Assembly (NCBI GenBank): GCA_964019055.1
Contig: OZ025212.1
Location: forward strand, 3,068,657 to 3,132,656
Origin: Anthopleura xanthogrammica
Lineage: Eukaryota; Cnidaria; Anthozoa; Actiniaria; Actiniidae
Direction of reading: 5' to 3'
Length of the DNA: 64,000 bases
Position numbers and translations under genes: made by a program. Position 1 is the stretch's first letter. Each line of letters starts with the position of its first letter. This document shows positions 14,701 through 27,558 of the stretch, piece after piece. The notes beneath the pieces were generated by a model that did not search any database, was not told the origin of the DNA, and saw only the letters and a list, made by a program, of their open reading frames with translations.

Positions 14701-17700
14701 TGTTTTCAATCCAAACATTTCCTTCCCAAGGTGAACTTTATTGCTATCACCATACGCAAATGAATGCCAACAGCTTGATCTAAATATTCTACCTTATTTG
14801 AATATATAATATCCAGGGGTTTATACCAATTTAGGTAAAGATTTGGAGGGGTTTGCAGTATTTTTTTGGCTAAATAAATACGTCTTTCGCTAGTTTCATA
14901 ACATGAACGACAGCTGAAAAAAATATGCAAATTTATCACTCCTCGATTTCATATGACTTAGAAGCTATTTTCGCGACAGCTAGATTATAAATTTATCTTC
15001 TTTAAGAAAAATGGTTTATTTAACCCTGATGAAACGTCTTTTTCAAGAATATATTTTCTTTTTCATTGTTTCTCCTTCGGAAAAAAATAAAACCCTATAA
15101 AAAAGGAGAAAAAGCGATAATTGCCAACAGCTTTTCTTGGCAAATTGAAACTATGAATTACTTGGAATTTGAATCCGTAGCTTTCTGAATTTTATATTGT
15201 TGCTACATAGTCTAAAGTTCTTCATCTAAGCTGCAAGGTAAATCTTTTAGAAGCTGTCTGGAAATTCAAGGCCAATGTATCATAACTAGCTCTTGGTCGT
15301 TCAAGCATTTCATTAACAACCACGGTTGTCCTCAACTCTGAATTCATCATTTTTCGACACAATCCATCTTAAAAAATTATGTCTACAAAGACTATATGAT
15401 ATAAAAACGAACATAGACATTCCTGGTTGTCTCGCATCATCTTAGGTTATTATGTAGATAGGAAAAAAACAAATTTTTACTGGTACCGGGGTTGTTTTCG
15501 ACGACACTAAACATTCACAGTTGCTTAAATTATAGTAATCGAATGGTGTTTATATTTTCTCGTATTGCTAGAAGTAGAGAACCAAACATTGAGCAAATGT
15601 CATTGATAAAATCACTGTCAAATGTCTCGTTCGAGTATTTTCTAAATAAAATTTGAGAATTTAGAGAAACCTTTAGTTATGTAAGGCAGTTTGGAAAATG
15701 AATAGAAAGTAGCGGGGAGTGTGAGATTTTACGTGACTAAAATAATAAAGGCCATCTTTGGTACGCTATTTGCCATTTTTAATCCTTTTCGGGAATAAAA
15801 TCTATCATCTGTCCTGGTTCTTTTTCTTAAATTATAATTATCGGTGGGTTTTGGCCTCGAAGTTTGGGCTTTTAGCAAAGCTTCGATGCTGTTGTAGCTG
15901 CAATATATATCATTTTGTATTTCACTTGTAATGTGTCAAGAAAATGTAGAACGAAAAGAGAGTTTTCGCTTAAGAAACGGAAAGAAAAAACACACGAGTA
16001 CTCACGAGCCAAGGCTTTTCCTCATCATGGAGGGACTGGTGGTTTGAAATCCTTCAGCAGCAAGATATACTCTCCATATTTTGCCTTTACATGGTAAACA
16101 GCACAAAATCACTTTATGTTTCCCAGGGAACAAGTTTTCGTCTACCGCGGTGATGTCTTTCTTTCACGTGGCTCGATGATCGTTCACACTGATCGCGGGC
16201 GCCTACACGTGTAGTCAAATCAAGAATTTTCAAGCTGTACGCTTGCAGACGACAGAAATTTCGAAGTAGTTTCGATTCGCGCCAATTTTGTGCTGGAATT
16301 CCAACGAACACTCTCGATATTCAGCAACTGATTCCAAGATGGTGAATACTATTTACAAAACTTTCGAAGCCCGGCTATTGTTTTGACCATGTGGCCGATC
16401 ACAAATTTGATCCCAAACAATGGGCTCCACCTGACCCATTGGAAGGGTGAACAATAGATAAGTATTGACCAATATATTGTGTACCGAAGGTTCAAATAGA
16501 CGCACTCCCACTAGCCTGATTCCCGCCCCCCAGCCTCAAGTCACATTCATAAGAACCGGAGGCGATGGCAGTCGAGCTGTCAAACAAATTTATCGCGCGT
16601 TCTCGATAAAGTAAACGAAAAAAAAACAACTTTATAATTTGTTCACGAGCGTACAAAAAGTCTAATTGTAAGGTCTGAAAGATCCTGCGGGGTGTTAAAG
16701 AATGGGCAACAGTTTTGAAGTACGCCAGTCCTAATCGTATTTGCAAGCTATTGAATATTCGGCAGTGATGTGTAAACACTGAATTGATCCAAAGCTATTG
16801 ATTATAGCTAAGTACCATGTGCGTTATAAAAAAGAGCAGCCATTGATACCGGAAAAGTCAATCTAAGGACGTTTGTTTTGGTTCATTTGCATGAGAGCTG
16901 CATATTTCTAAAGCAGTAAAAGAGCAGTCAGACAACGCCTCAGAGTGAAGGCATTTGAGAGCCAAACTAACCACAGACGAACAGCGGGAATGTGTTATTA
17001 ATAAGCACATCATTACTACTCGCAGTATGAAATACATATTAAAGAAAGGATGATATATATAGGATTTTAAATGGTGAATATCAGAGCAATTAGTTTGTCA
17101 CGCTTGCTTTAAGGTCAAAGTGAAGTCGTGAATAGCTTTTTTTTCCTCAAAGCAAATAGAGCCGCGTGGCCGACTTCAGTTGTCGGTTGTCAAATCTCGC
17201 AATCCTCATACACGATTCTCGCATTGGATTAACTTCAAAATTAGTACCAAAACTAAGCCAGAAGAATGCAAATCATGTAAAATATAGTACTAAATATACG
17301 CAAAATTATCTTCCAGTTACTAAGGGACTTAGGAGTAATCTGGAAGTCGACCAATGTCATCGTAATACACCCACCACATTAAGTCTACAGCAGTGGAATT
17401 TACTCCCTTATCTTCTGAATTACTTCCAAAAAGAAACCATGAAATACTACACCAAATAATTTTGCAATTTTGAGATATTTCAGCAGCAGTACCGCAGACA
17501 TAACTTTTGATAATTCTTAAGTAAACAATATAATTTTGGGAGCTTGTTGAGTATAAATAAAGTGAATTAATCAGTTTCGCGGTAGAAATTTTAGACTTTG
17601 TTCTGGAGGTTTAGTAGCTCTTGTTTTAGCTTTGAATACCGTGTCAATTATTCGCTTCTTCCACCTGGAGTGAAAAGTGATACAGAGTTTGAATGCCTAT

Positions 17701-18140
17701 TATAATGTAGAACCCTTAAAAAATATTGGTCAATCCTGACTAATTTCAATTTCTTTTTACGACTTTTTGACATGAATAAAATCTAATAAAATAAAATATA
17801 AATCAAATCAAATTCGAAATTCAAGAAAACATATTGAAAATCTCTGACTGATTTTTATAAATTAGCGTTGAAGTATGCAACAAAAAGCTTTATCCAAATA
17901 GAAATAACTTTAGCACATCTAATTAAAGGATGTAGAAGTTGACATAGTCCTGCAACATGGGGAATTAAGTTGCAAAATACACAAAAGTACAATTCTACAT
18001 GTCTTGTTTGTTAAAAAGTCACGACTGAAGGAAATGTTCAAGTGCGTCCAAACACAGAAAAGAAAACAAACTTATAAGAATTTATAATAATGAATTTTGG
18101 AAGGATACTCAATCTTGCCTAAATTCAAGCCTGACCACGC
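11781..18140. other. Gene-free stretch, nothing recognised
   Basis: AT-rich DNA with short random frames only. I see no conserved domain, RNA gene or clear repeat. Confidence 0.5.
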
Positions 18141-18157
18141 AGATTATATTTCCTAAA

Positions 18158-18162
18158 CAACG

Positions 18163-18194
<32 letters not shown>

Positions 18195-18198
18195 AATT
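18158..18198. repeat. (CAA)n microsatellite
   Basis: Uninterrupted CAA units ending in AATAATT. A (TAA)n run at 18440-18462 and a (TA)n run at 18490-18512 lie close by, on the far side of MITE A copy 2. Confidence 0.9.
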
Positions 18199-18297
18199 AA
18201 CTACAAGAGTTGGAAAAGTAAAATCGCCGTTTTCAAAGTATTAGCCATATCATTCATAAGCAAACCACAAAACGGCAAACATAGATACCACCATAAA

Positions 18298-18433
18298 TAG
18301 ATCTCTTGCAGCACGTCGGAATGCAGCTCAATTTGGAGGGCAAAACAATAGGTTCCAATTCTCAGGAGAATAAAATTATTTCGTTTTGTCCTCCTAATTG
18401 AGCTGATTTGACGTCACATAAAAGGGGTCTATA
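18298..18433. mobile_element. MITE family A, copy 2
   Basis: Same ends and inner palindrome as the copy at 1560 (GCAGCACGTCGGAATGCAGC on the left, AAAAGGGGTCTATA on the right). It is inserted between microsatellites. Confidence 0.85.
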
Positions 18434-18520
18434 CAAAACAACAATAATAATAATAATAATAACAGCTGGAATCAACAAACAAAATCAGTAATATATATAT
18501 ATATATATATATGACAATTT

Positions 18521-21500
18521 CGAAAATATATATCCTTTGTTTTCCAAAATATGATTGCAAAAGCGTTAACGTTCACCATAAAAAGTATTACAATTACTTG
18601 AAATTCCATGTAATTTTTAACTTTGAAATATATAAATATTTTGATAAATGTAACGACAACTTTGACAGCTTCTGCTCTCAAGACCACATAAATATTTCAA
18701 AATAAGCTTAAAAAAATCCATGGCCGTGCAAAACAACTACAATACATGGAGGATAATCTCTTTCTTAACTAATAAACACTCGTTTGCACTTCGTAGTACT
18801 TAAGTTTTTTACACACTTGAACTTTTTTTTACAAACAGTTGTCATGACGAGGGAAAGCTCGAGCAAGAGGACTGACAGGACTGACAGACTTGCTGCTTGG
18901 TTGTGACAAGAGAATATTTTCAGTTATCTTCCAATGAAGAATGTTTGAAAACAAATCAATTGAACAACAACTGACAGCAGCAACAACAACACTCAGCAGA
19001 TCACAAAACTTTAAAAAATTTTTTTGACAGAAGTAAGCATGGCAACGTTTTGCATTTTGGCCCGTTTGGAGTGACTAGACTCTTCATTCATAGTTTTCGG
19101 AAGATTTCCAGAAGTCTCATTGGCCAGACTAGACGGTATAGAGCTAAAAGAAGCAACAGTGTCTTACATCTGCTATGGGAGCTGCCACTACTATCCATAA
19201 ACCATGACATTGAATTCACTACCTCAATAAAGTGAAAGATTTTTTTTAAATCACGAATTGAACAAGAGAAGAATAGAAATGTTATTCATATTTGAGAACA
19301 GTCCTGACTGACCGCGCTATGCATCTGATCAGACAATTCTTTATATCAGTGGGGGATTTTATAACACATCCTAGGAATCGTGGAGTTCATTCATTGATTG
19401 TGTTTGTGAACTGCTTCCCGCTAGGTATTTCCTCTATCTCCAAGACGTCGCTTTTATCAAGAACCAGGGACTTTACTAAGCCGGCACTAGGGGGGCTTCA
19501 GTAGCTTTATATGATAGATTTGTACTTGTCTGCCAAGATTGGAGACAGAATAATTTTGACTGCATGAACAAGTAAGAAGCCAAAACAATTTCAGCTATTT
19601 TCACAAACAAGTTATACTTAAAACAAACTGCTAAAAATACACCAAAAACTAACAGAGTTATTATAATTCATACAGTTATAATTCATACATTTTGAAGAAC
19701 TAGACAGCGAAAAATGAAAGAAAATAAATTTCAATTATTTCGAATATTTTGGTGGTAAATGCGAAATTCTGGTTTGTGTAAGCTCAATTGTGCAAAAAAT
19801 TTTAAAGAGTTTTAAGTTTCTGCATTAGCTGTCTCGAGTCCCTTTGATACATCGAAGATTAATTCTCATTTTGTTCTTCGTCTGGGGTCCTTTTCTGCAC
19901 GAAATCATCGTTAGTTTCCAAAAATCATCAATCATTTTTGTGAAAAAAGTCCTAGCTGTCAAGACAATTTTTACATCTCTGTCTAAGTTTTGATATAAAG
20001 CCATCCATTGATAAGGAAAGCCGTCTTGAAAAATATTCAGTATAATAAAAAATAATATATATAAAATTGTTTAAAAAAAAAAAAAAAACTTGACTTAAAT
20101 TTTTTTGGATGAACTTGCTTGGAAAGCTGATAAAATCAATGGGATTCTTTCGCTATAAATAGTGCATCTAAACTCTTGTCAAATTTATTTCACCAATGCA
20201 TCCTTCGGGTCGCTATTTTTATCAGACGAGCTGGGTTAATCTTGAGGCGAACCTAACCTCGCTGCCGGCATGATCAAAATCTTTAAAGAAGCAAATGACT
20301 GTTAAATACAGACTTCGTAAAACATCTTTCAACAGTGTAGTATTTCTAATTCATAAATACTATATACCAGGTTATCATCTAACTTATTAAGTATGCATGA
20401 TGCCCGGTTTACGAGTATAGGAAGAATGGTTCATATTTTCATTTAAGATCATTAAGTTTATTAGTATTTTCCGAGTGGTTTTTTGAAGATTTTATTTTCA
20501 ATTATATTTTCAATTTTTTCGCTGCATCTTAAAATTCTTTACCTTATTCCAAACACCAATAAATTGATAAAACAGTATAGAATATTTTAGCTCTAGCTAC
20601 GTCTTTCTATACTGTCATTCAAGAATTTTGGCAACTACCCAAGAACGTTTTGCGCAGTTTCATAAAATCCACTTTGCAATTGAAAAATTATTAAATTGCA
20701 AATTCTTTGCTAACATTGTGTCATTGCTTTTTGTTCGTACGAAAAAAACATCTGATTTTGAATTCACACCTTGATATTGTACATCAAAGTATTAAAGTTA
20801 GAAAATTGCCATGTAGAAACGTGAAAATCTAAAAAAGTCCAATAGTGGAAAAAAAATTCCAAAAAAGTAATCCGTGAATCCGGTGGTCTTCTTTCTGATG
20901 ATACTGAGAATATGCTAATTGGAATTTCTAGTTTTGAAAAATATCGGCACGATTTTTGTTATCAATGCTTTTCTTTCGGTCTTTGCAGAGTTTGTTTTAG
21001 CTTTCAGTGGTGATTCGTTTGCAATACAGCAACCAGCCACATGATTATTAGACCTAATCCCAACTAGGAAAACATTCTTGCGAAGCAAATTGTGCTGCGT
21101 ATATATCGATAGATTTTACTCATTTACTTGAATGAGTAGATAAATGGACCGTTTGAACGTGGTCATATCATGTTCGAGGCTATTGTTTTTTAATGTAATT
21201 GAACATTGAAAATGATACCTTAAATTTAACAAACTCGGACTACATCTCATGAACTTGGCTCCTTGCAAGTAAAGGCTCGAGTCTCGCTTACCTGTAAGAT
21301 GCTATCATTAAACGTCCAAATCGTCTGCAGTCAATAATTGTCCAAGTGCATGTGTCATTAACATCCAAAATCACTGAAAATCAGGTCAAAAAGAGAGCCA
21401 AATTCGAGGTAAAATCGCCACCACATTTCCAAGGAATATCCCCTCTCATTTCCATCGAAGATCCTAGTAATGAAATCTCCCTGGGCTTAAATCACGATAG

Positions 21501-23800
21501 TTTTTTTGTCACTCTTTTTCTTTCGTGACACGGACCTCTGACTAGCATCAGTCTCACAACAGGTGGATACGTTGTGTACATTAAAAAACAAAACCGTTTC
21601 TCCCCTTGTGGGATTGGTTAACCAGAACAGATAACCTAGACCTTCACTGACGTTTCCCAGAATCCTTTGAGAAGCGAAAACTTACACATGCACAGATATT
21701 AGAAGACTCCGAACGTAAGTTAAAACAAGCTCGGCGTGAAACTAAAATATACATTAAAAATGAAAGCTTCATCCAATCATTAAAAATAGTGTTCAAAAAT
21801 TTTGACTTTTTTTTCTGGAATATACGACACCCACTGACTTTAAAATGAAACAAAAGGATAACAAAGATACAAAAAGAAAGAAAACCAAGAGAAAGAAAAC
21901 GAATTGGGAAATGGTTAAGGAACTGAAAAAGAAAATAAAAAAGGAAAAAACGAAGAAAACGGAGGAAAGAATATGGAAATTTCACAAAACTCGCTCATGT
22001 GATATTGCGTTGCTATGGCAACCAAAATAAAACCAAACTACTTCAATTTCAGGAACTTCCATTTGAATTTTTAAGCAGCCAATTTTCATAAAAATTATTA
22101 AAAAAATATATTTGATATGCTGTCAAATTTTCCACTTCATTAAACAGAAATTGAAATTGCTTTACAATTTTTTTCCGAAATCACGAACAAATTCAATTTT
22201 TGACAATAAAATTGTACATTATTTGTGCTTATTGTGCTTTGCTAGTTACCTAACAGAACTATATTACATCACTCAATTTTCATTTTCAATTAGCTCTTCA
22301 AACTAACGAGTAAGGCTGAATTTTTCCCACGATTTGTTATTCTGGATTTGAATAAAAATCGATTAATCAAAGAAATGCCAGTCCCCTAGGGATTCTGTAC
22401 AACTAAGATGGTACTCCCGATATTTAATAGGCAACTATCAGTATCACTTATGCAAACATCACTCCTTGGAGTAATTTTTCAAACACGACACTCCAATGTA
22501 GTCCCATATTTCGCAATCATCCTTTCGAGTCCTCACGAAAGAACAACACAAAAACACTGTATTTGTAAATTCAACCTCTCAACATAAAACTCACCGATAT
22601 TTTAACCTTCATCTGAGTCAAGCCTGAAGACAGCCTTTCTTTCAGAGCGAAGAATCGTAAGAAGATTGAGAACCATTGATTGTTCAGTCCATTCAGTCTC
22701 AGGTGATTCACTCGTTTGAGCTAAGCTTTTAGCGTAAAGCCGTGTGGGCCGATCAAGGCAATGATGATAAACTAATGTTTCTTGTCTACATGGCAACAGT
22801 CGATGGCCGGGTTCTTGGAGACAATATATTGAAGTGGCAAGAACTTTGACGAATCAAGATGAAGGAGCTAACGACTTGAATTGCTTCGGGCTCGCTACTG
22901 TATTTTATTGAGAAACAGAGAGTAGAATTATTTAAGAGGCATGCACGTGGAGGAAAACTGGAGACCAGCTACTAGTGAGTTTAAAGCCAGCTTGTCTTCT
23001 CGTAACGTCACTATTTCATCTCCTATATGTCGTATGGCTATTTAGCTTCAGGTTATCACTATTGTTATATTCAGAGAAGCCACTGGCATCCAGCCATTTA
23101 AAAGTGCTTAAAACTAAGCCTATGGCAATGTGAGAGAACATTCTTCACGACGAAATATTTTTATGAACTTCAAGTTCAAATATCTTTTTTCCCCAGTTTA
23201 TACACTGAAATGCATATGTATATGCTGTATGCTACTAGGCGCCGGCAGTGGATCAAATATTTGCAGTACTAAATTCATCTATGTTACGACTATGATACAC
23301 TGTCTAAATCATCATCACCTGCCATCGGTTAAGGTAAAGGACAACGCCCACTAACCAATAGAATTGTCAAGGCATTTCAACAATTGAAACGGCTTAACGG
23401 GTGGCGATGATGGCGCTAGTTTGTCTAGTGCGATGAAGAGCTTTCAAAATAACAAGCCAGAAATGGGTAGAGGATTCGAGTCATGGCTGTTGGCTCATGA
23501 GTCTATAAACGAACAATAGACTCTAAAAATAGTTGGCATAGAGTGCGTCAGTTTACGCCTGGATGGGTGGATGATGAAACGTGACATGACTCATGAAATA
23601 TATACATTATACACGATTATGTATATAATAATGGCATGTTAAGGCGGGTTAGCTATTCATAGAGTGCGTCTATGTTGACGCCCAAGTCCATAAAATCGCC
23701 AAGAGATATCAACAATCCTAAATTATTGATTTGACATTGCAAAATACCATATATCACGTACGAGCTGAGTTTTTCGATGTTGAAAAATCATTGATCTGTT
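18521..23800. other. Gene-free stretch, nothing recognised
   Basis: AT-rich DNA with a poly-A run near 20070. The Lys-rich and Phe-rich frames at 21644-22030 are opposite readings of one purine-rich tract and are not genes. Confidence 0.5.
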
Positions 23801-23881
23801 TATCCTTTTGATATGACTAATGTTCGTAGACATGTATATATGTCTATACGACTAGAGATTAGGTCAGTGGCAGTTACAACG

Positions 23882-23930
23882 GAGGTGAAATACCGGAGAC
23901 CCCGGGAAAAAACCCTCGAAGCACAGGACA
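23882..23930 (-). mobile_element. SINE fragment (diverged)
   Basis: The minus strand has GCTTCGAGGGTTTTTTCCC followed by GGGGTCTCCGG, resembling the body of the SINE family seen at 25765, 38126 and 40160. Boundaries are uncertain. Confidence 0.4.
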
Positions 23931-24716
23931 AGAACATTAAACAGTTATCTACTGTACTCACATACGATGGAGGTCCTAGCGTTGAAGTCACCCACCCACA
24001 AGGATAAGAGGCACATTAGCACGATTTGCCTGTTAAAGTTAGGTCACTTGCTTGTAAGTGATCATGATTTGAATACCGGTGTCTCGTAGTGATCAAACAT
24101 GGGTTACCATGGCGTCAGTGCACTAGCAGACCAGCACTACTATATGTCATGAAAATTTCTTGCGATCAGGCCTCTAAAGTTTTGTCAGTTTAGACAGTAA
24201 CTTACATGACTTAGTAAGAGAGTAGTGCAATAAATTGGCGCTGAAATACCCCAGAACAAATGCCTGTAAAAAAAATTATTGACAACAAAGAAATAAACAA
24301 GAAAACTCTGACAAATAAACTAACAAGCAAAACCAACCAACAGAAACAAAAACAAAATAAAAACAAAAAAGCGTCCCCCCTAAAGAAAACAAGTTCCGAT
24401 ATTGATAAGGCAAAATTACACTGAAAAGCGAACACAAAATAGAAGCCATCAAAAATTAGACATGGAATTTTATAGCAGCTCATTTACATGGGCACTAATC
24501 GACCGACCCCAGACATAACAAAATATTAAGTACTAACCCATCCCTTAACGCCAAGGTAAAAGAGAAAGGTCTTTGACCAAAGACCATGACGAGCTAGGAG
24601 CCGTCTGACCGATCTTCAATTCATTAATCATAACTGACTTCAGTTTCGACACAAGAATACAGTCCCTTACTTTTTGAAATGCATTTACTTTTGGTGTTCT
24701 CGTGGTCAGTGTCGAA

Positions 24717-24851
24717 TAGACCCCTTGCAGCACGTCAGAATGCAGCTCAATTTGGAGGGCAAAACAATAGGTTCCAATTCTCAGGAGAATAAAATTCTTT
24801 TGTTTTGTCCTCCAAATTGAGCTGCTCTGACGTCACGTGCAAGGGGTCTAT
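24717..24851. mobile_element. MITE family A, copy 3 (best preserved)
   Basis: Near-perfect terminal inversion: TAGACCCCTTGCAGCACGTC on the left, GACGTCACGTGCAAGGGGTC then TA on the right. The inner arms CTCAATTTGGAGGGCAAAAC and GTTTTGTCCTCCAAATTGAG pair. It is non-coding, with TA flanks. Confidence 0.9.
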
Positions 24852-24975
24852 AGAGGGGTGTTTCCATGTTGTAGGACTCTGCAGCATAATGCAAGACTGT
24901 CGTTAAACTCCTCCCTTAAATTTTCTCTATTTTCAAGCAGAAGTTTCCACTATTGCTACAGCTATAAAAACTAGT

Positions 24976-25131
24976 ACCTTTTCCCTAATTCGCTTGAGTC
25001 AGAATACGAAACAATGGCTCCAAGTCGAGGTTGGACTTGATAAAATACAGTAAATGTATAAACACGTCAAGTCCAACCTTGACTTGGAGCCATTGTTTTG
25101 TATTCTGACTCAAGCGAATTCGGGAAAAGGT
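24976..25131. mobile_element. MITE family B, long hairpin
   Basis: Two arms of about 65 bp (24976-25043 and 25064-25131) are inverted almost perfectly around a 20-bp loop. The ends are ACCTTTTCCC and GGGAAAAGGT, and the arms contain AATGGCTCCAAGTC and GACTTGGAGCCATT. High arm identity suggests recent activity or conversion. Confidence 0.88.
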
Positions 25132-25764
25132 CTATTAGACACAGGTAGAGTCTAAGTACTCGGTGTATCCTTTCTAAACCAATCAAACAGAGCGCTCGCC
25201 GTCCAATCAGATTATACGATCAATCTTCAAGTCTTTTTAGATGTATGCAAGGAACGAGCATTTATGCTGAAGTTTACAGCTAAAGTATTATAATGTAAAG
25301 AAACGTAAATACATCTATGCACTGAACAAGAGTAAATATCAAGATGATTGAATCAATTTTGTAATACAGATTTAACTTGGGATTTTTTTTAAGGGGTTCG
25401 AGTTACAACTTAGTGTGCAAGTACCAACATCAACTCTAGATCTTGAATAGTTGAATACAAGTTCGTTCTATAAATACGCTCTAGCTTAGAGGAAAGATAT
25501 TGGTATATTGGTCACTGCATTCAAGGGTCGCGGATACATTGTATGTTTATCACTAAGACCCCGTGGAAGACTAGAAGGGATTAACATATAATTATTAATG
25601 AGGTCATCTGAGGTCGGCTGAATTTCCAGGAAAAACCCTTAATGTGAATGTAGTGCACTTTTGGGAAAGACAACTACCATCATTTTCATGCTCATCAACA
25701 TTAGTATCCCACCCATCTGCCAGAGATGTGAATATGCAACTCGCTTTCACGTGAGTCGACTTGT

Positions 25765-25860
25765 TCAGTACTATAGTTCTCTCCTATGCTTCGAGGCTTT
25801 TTCTCTGGGTTAAGCTCCGGTTTTCCTCCCTCCCTCTTTCTAAATTCCAATTCGACCTGA
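25765..25860 (+). mobile_element. SINE fragment
   Basis: TGCTTCGAGGCTTTTTCTCT then GGTTTTCCTCCCTCCCTC and AAATTCCAATTCGACC follow the same order as the SINE copies at 38126 and 40160. The head is not identifiable. Confidence 0.55.
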
Positions 25861-26124
25861 TATGAAAAGCTTACTAATAACAGAAGCCTGTGGCAATCAC
25901 TCCTTGCTTCGTTTGACAAAAAAATATATCAGTTTTTATTTATTGCATGCGTAGAGTTAGTTCCGTGATTTTGATGCACATACCTCTTTCATAACTTATC
26001 AAGGCTGCTAGAATTCTGACACTGGGAACAAAAGAAATCATGCCAGGAATGATTGATGGACTTCGAAGAGGTGAACATGAATGAGAACACGACCAGAGGG
26101 CGAAGAAGTACCTCACAGACACGA

Positions 26125-26722
26125 AACTACAACTCTAGCAAACAGGTTTTACCTTTACACTGCACGATGTAATAAACTGTTAGCTGAAACGCTGCATGAA
26201 AATACTAAAAAATTGATTGATTTCCGATGGCTTGATTAAAAAATGATTTGGGGCTAGTAAATATTATGGACACAGAACTAAACAACTCCATCCAGCAAAA
26301 AGGTATTGCCAGTACACTCAGCGTAATAATAAACTATAAGCCGGCTGAACACTGAAGCTTGAAGACTAAAAAAAATTCATTTCTGATGGCTCAATACAAA
26401 ATTTGATTCGGTTCTAGTTAACATTGTAGACACGGAACTACAACACCATTATCAAGCCTTTACAAGTACACTGCACCAAAAAAAAAAAAAAAAAAAAAAA
26501 ACCCGGAATAAACTACAAGCTAAACAGCTTGAATACTAAAAAATTATTTCCGATAGCTCAAGAAAAAATTTGATTCGTGTTTAGTAAACATTTTATAAAC
26601 TCCAGCACCAAGGTTTTACCAGTACACCGAACAATGTAATAAATTGTAAGTTGAAAAGCTTGAACACTAAAAAAGTTATTTCCGATGGTTTAATAAAACA
26701 TTTGATTCGGGTCTAGTAAACT
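26125..26722 (+). repeat. Four tandem units forming the left part of a foldback element
   Basis: Four diverged direct units of roughly 120-170 bp start near 26125, 26277, 26437 and 26606. Each carries a version of AGTACACTGCACC, AATAAACTRTAAGC, ATTTCCGATGGCTC and TTTGATTCGGGTCTAGTAAA. Unit 3 contains a poly-A run at 26478-26501. Confidence 0.8.
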
Positions 26723-27558
26723 AAGTACTTGTAAGCGTGTACGCACGTTACGTGAATGAAACCGCCCGTTCAAGTCGTGATTTATCATCCCAAGTTTATT
26801 ACCCTAGAATGTTTTCTAAAATTATACACCCTTTAGGGTTAATTTAGTTGGACTTAGAGTGCTCATAAATCAAGCGTCTGCAGTCTTCAGAAGTGAGCAG
26901 GTTATTGACGAATCGTAATTTAATCGGCTGTATTTTTTTTTTTTTACAAATTTTGGTCAAGCGTCTTTCTTGGATAGAATCTGGTCGGTAGAAATTTGCC
27001 AATTCTGCACGGGGTGGTAAGGCAAGCATAAAGTTCCGCGCTATTGCTCTAAGCGCATGCTCACGTTTTGAAAAAGTGGGACTGCATTTTGTAAAATATG
27101 CAATATTTTGATATATTTGATTCGGAATTAAGGCCCGGTTTAAACGTCGAATTTCACGTGCCGAATGTAATGTAAATGAGCAAAACCTTTTGTTTGATTT
27201 CATTTGCATTAATTCGACACATGTGAAATTCGACGTCTAAACCGGGCCTAGCTTAACGGAACGTGATCTTGAACATTTCATGAAAATTTTGCTTGACAAG
27301 AAAAATACGATTAAAATAATTTATATTTTACAAAATATCTTCCCACATATTTATCACGTGCGCATGCGTAGTATAATTTTAGAAAACATTCTAGAGTAAT
27401 AAACCTGGGATGATAAATCACGACTTGAACGGGCGGTTTCATTCACGTAACGTGCGTGGTATTCGTTTACAACTACTTAGTTTACTAGACCGGCCGAATC
27501 AAATGTTTTATTGAACCATCGGAAATAATGTTTTTAGTCTTCAAGCTTTTCAGCTTAC
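26646..27558. mobile_element. Foldback-like element with arms of about 180 bp
   Basis: The segment 26646-26828 is inverted at 27373-27558 with high identity; shared blocks include GAATGAAACCGCCCGTTCAA and GTCGTGATTTATCATCCC. The left arm continues into tandem subrepeats (26125-26722), as in foldback transposons, while the right arm ends within the first unit. The interior holds MITE C (27130-27250). A 121-codon minus-strand frame (27209-26844) spans the MITE and is not called as a gene. Confidence 0.75.
27130..27250. mobile_element. MITE family C, nested in the foldback element
   Basis: AGGCCCGGTTTAAACGTCGA on the left pairs with TCGACGTCTAAACCGGGCCT on the right, about 120 bp overall. Sequence and layout resemble the pair of elements at 60315-60535. 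Confidence 0.85.

Noticed and set aside
26844..27209. 121-codon minus-strand frame
   Set aside because: Crosses a MITE and the core of the foldback element; no recognised family.
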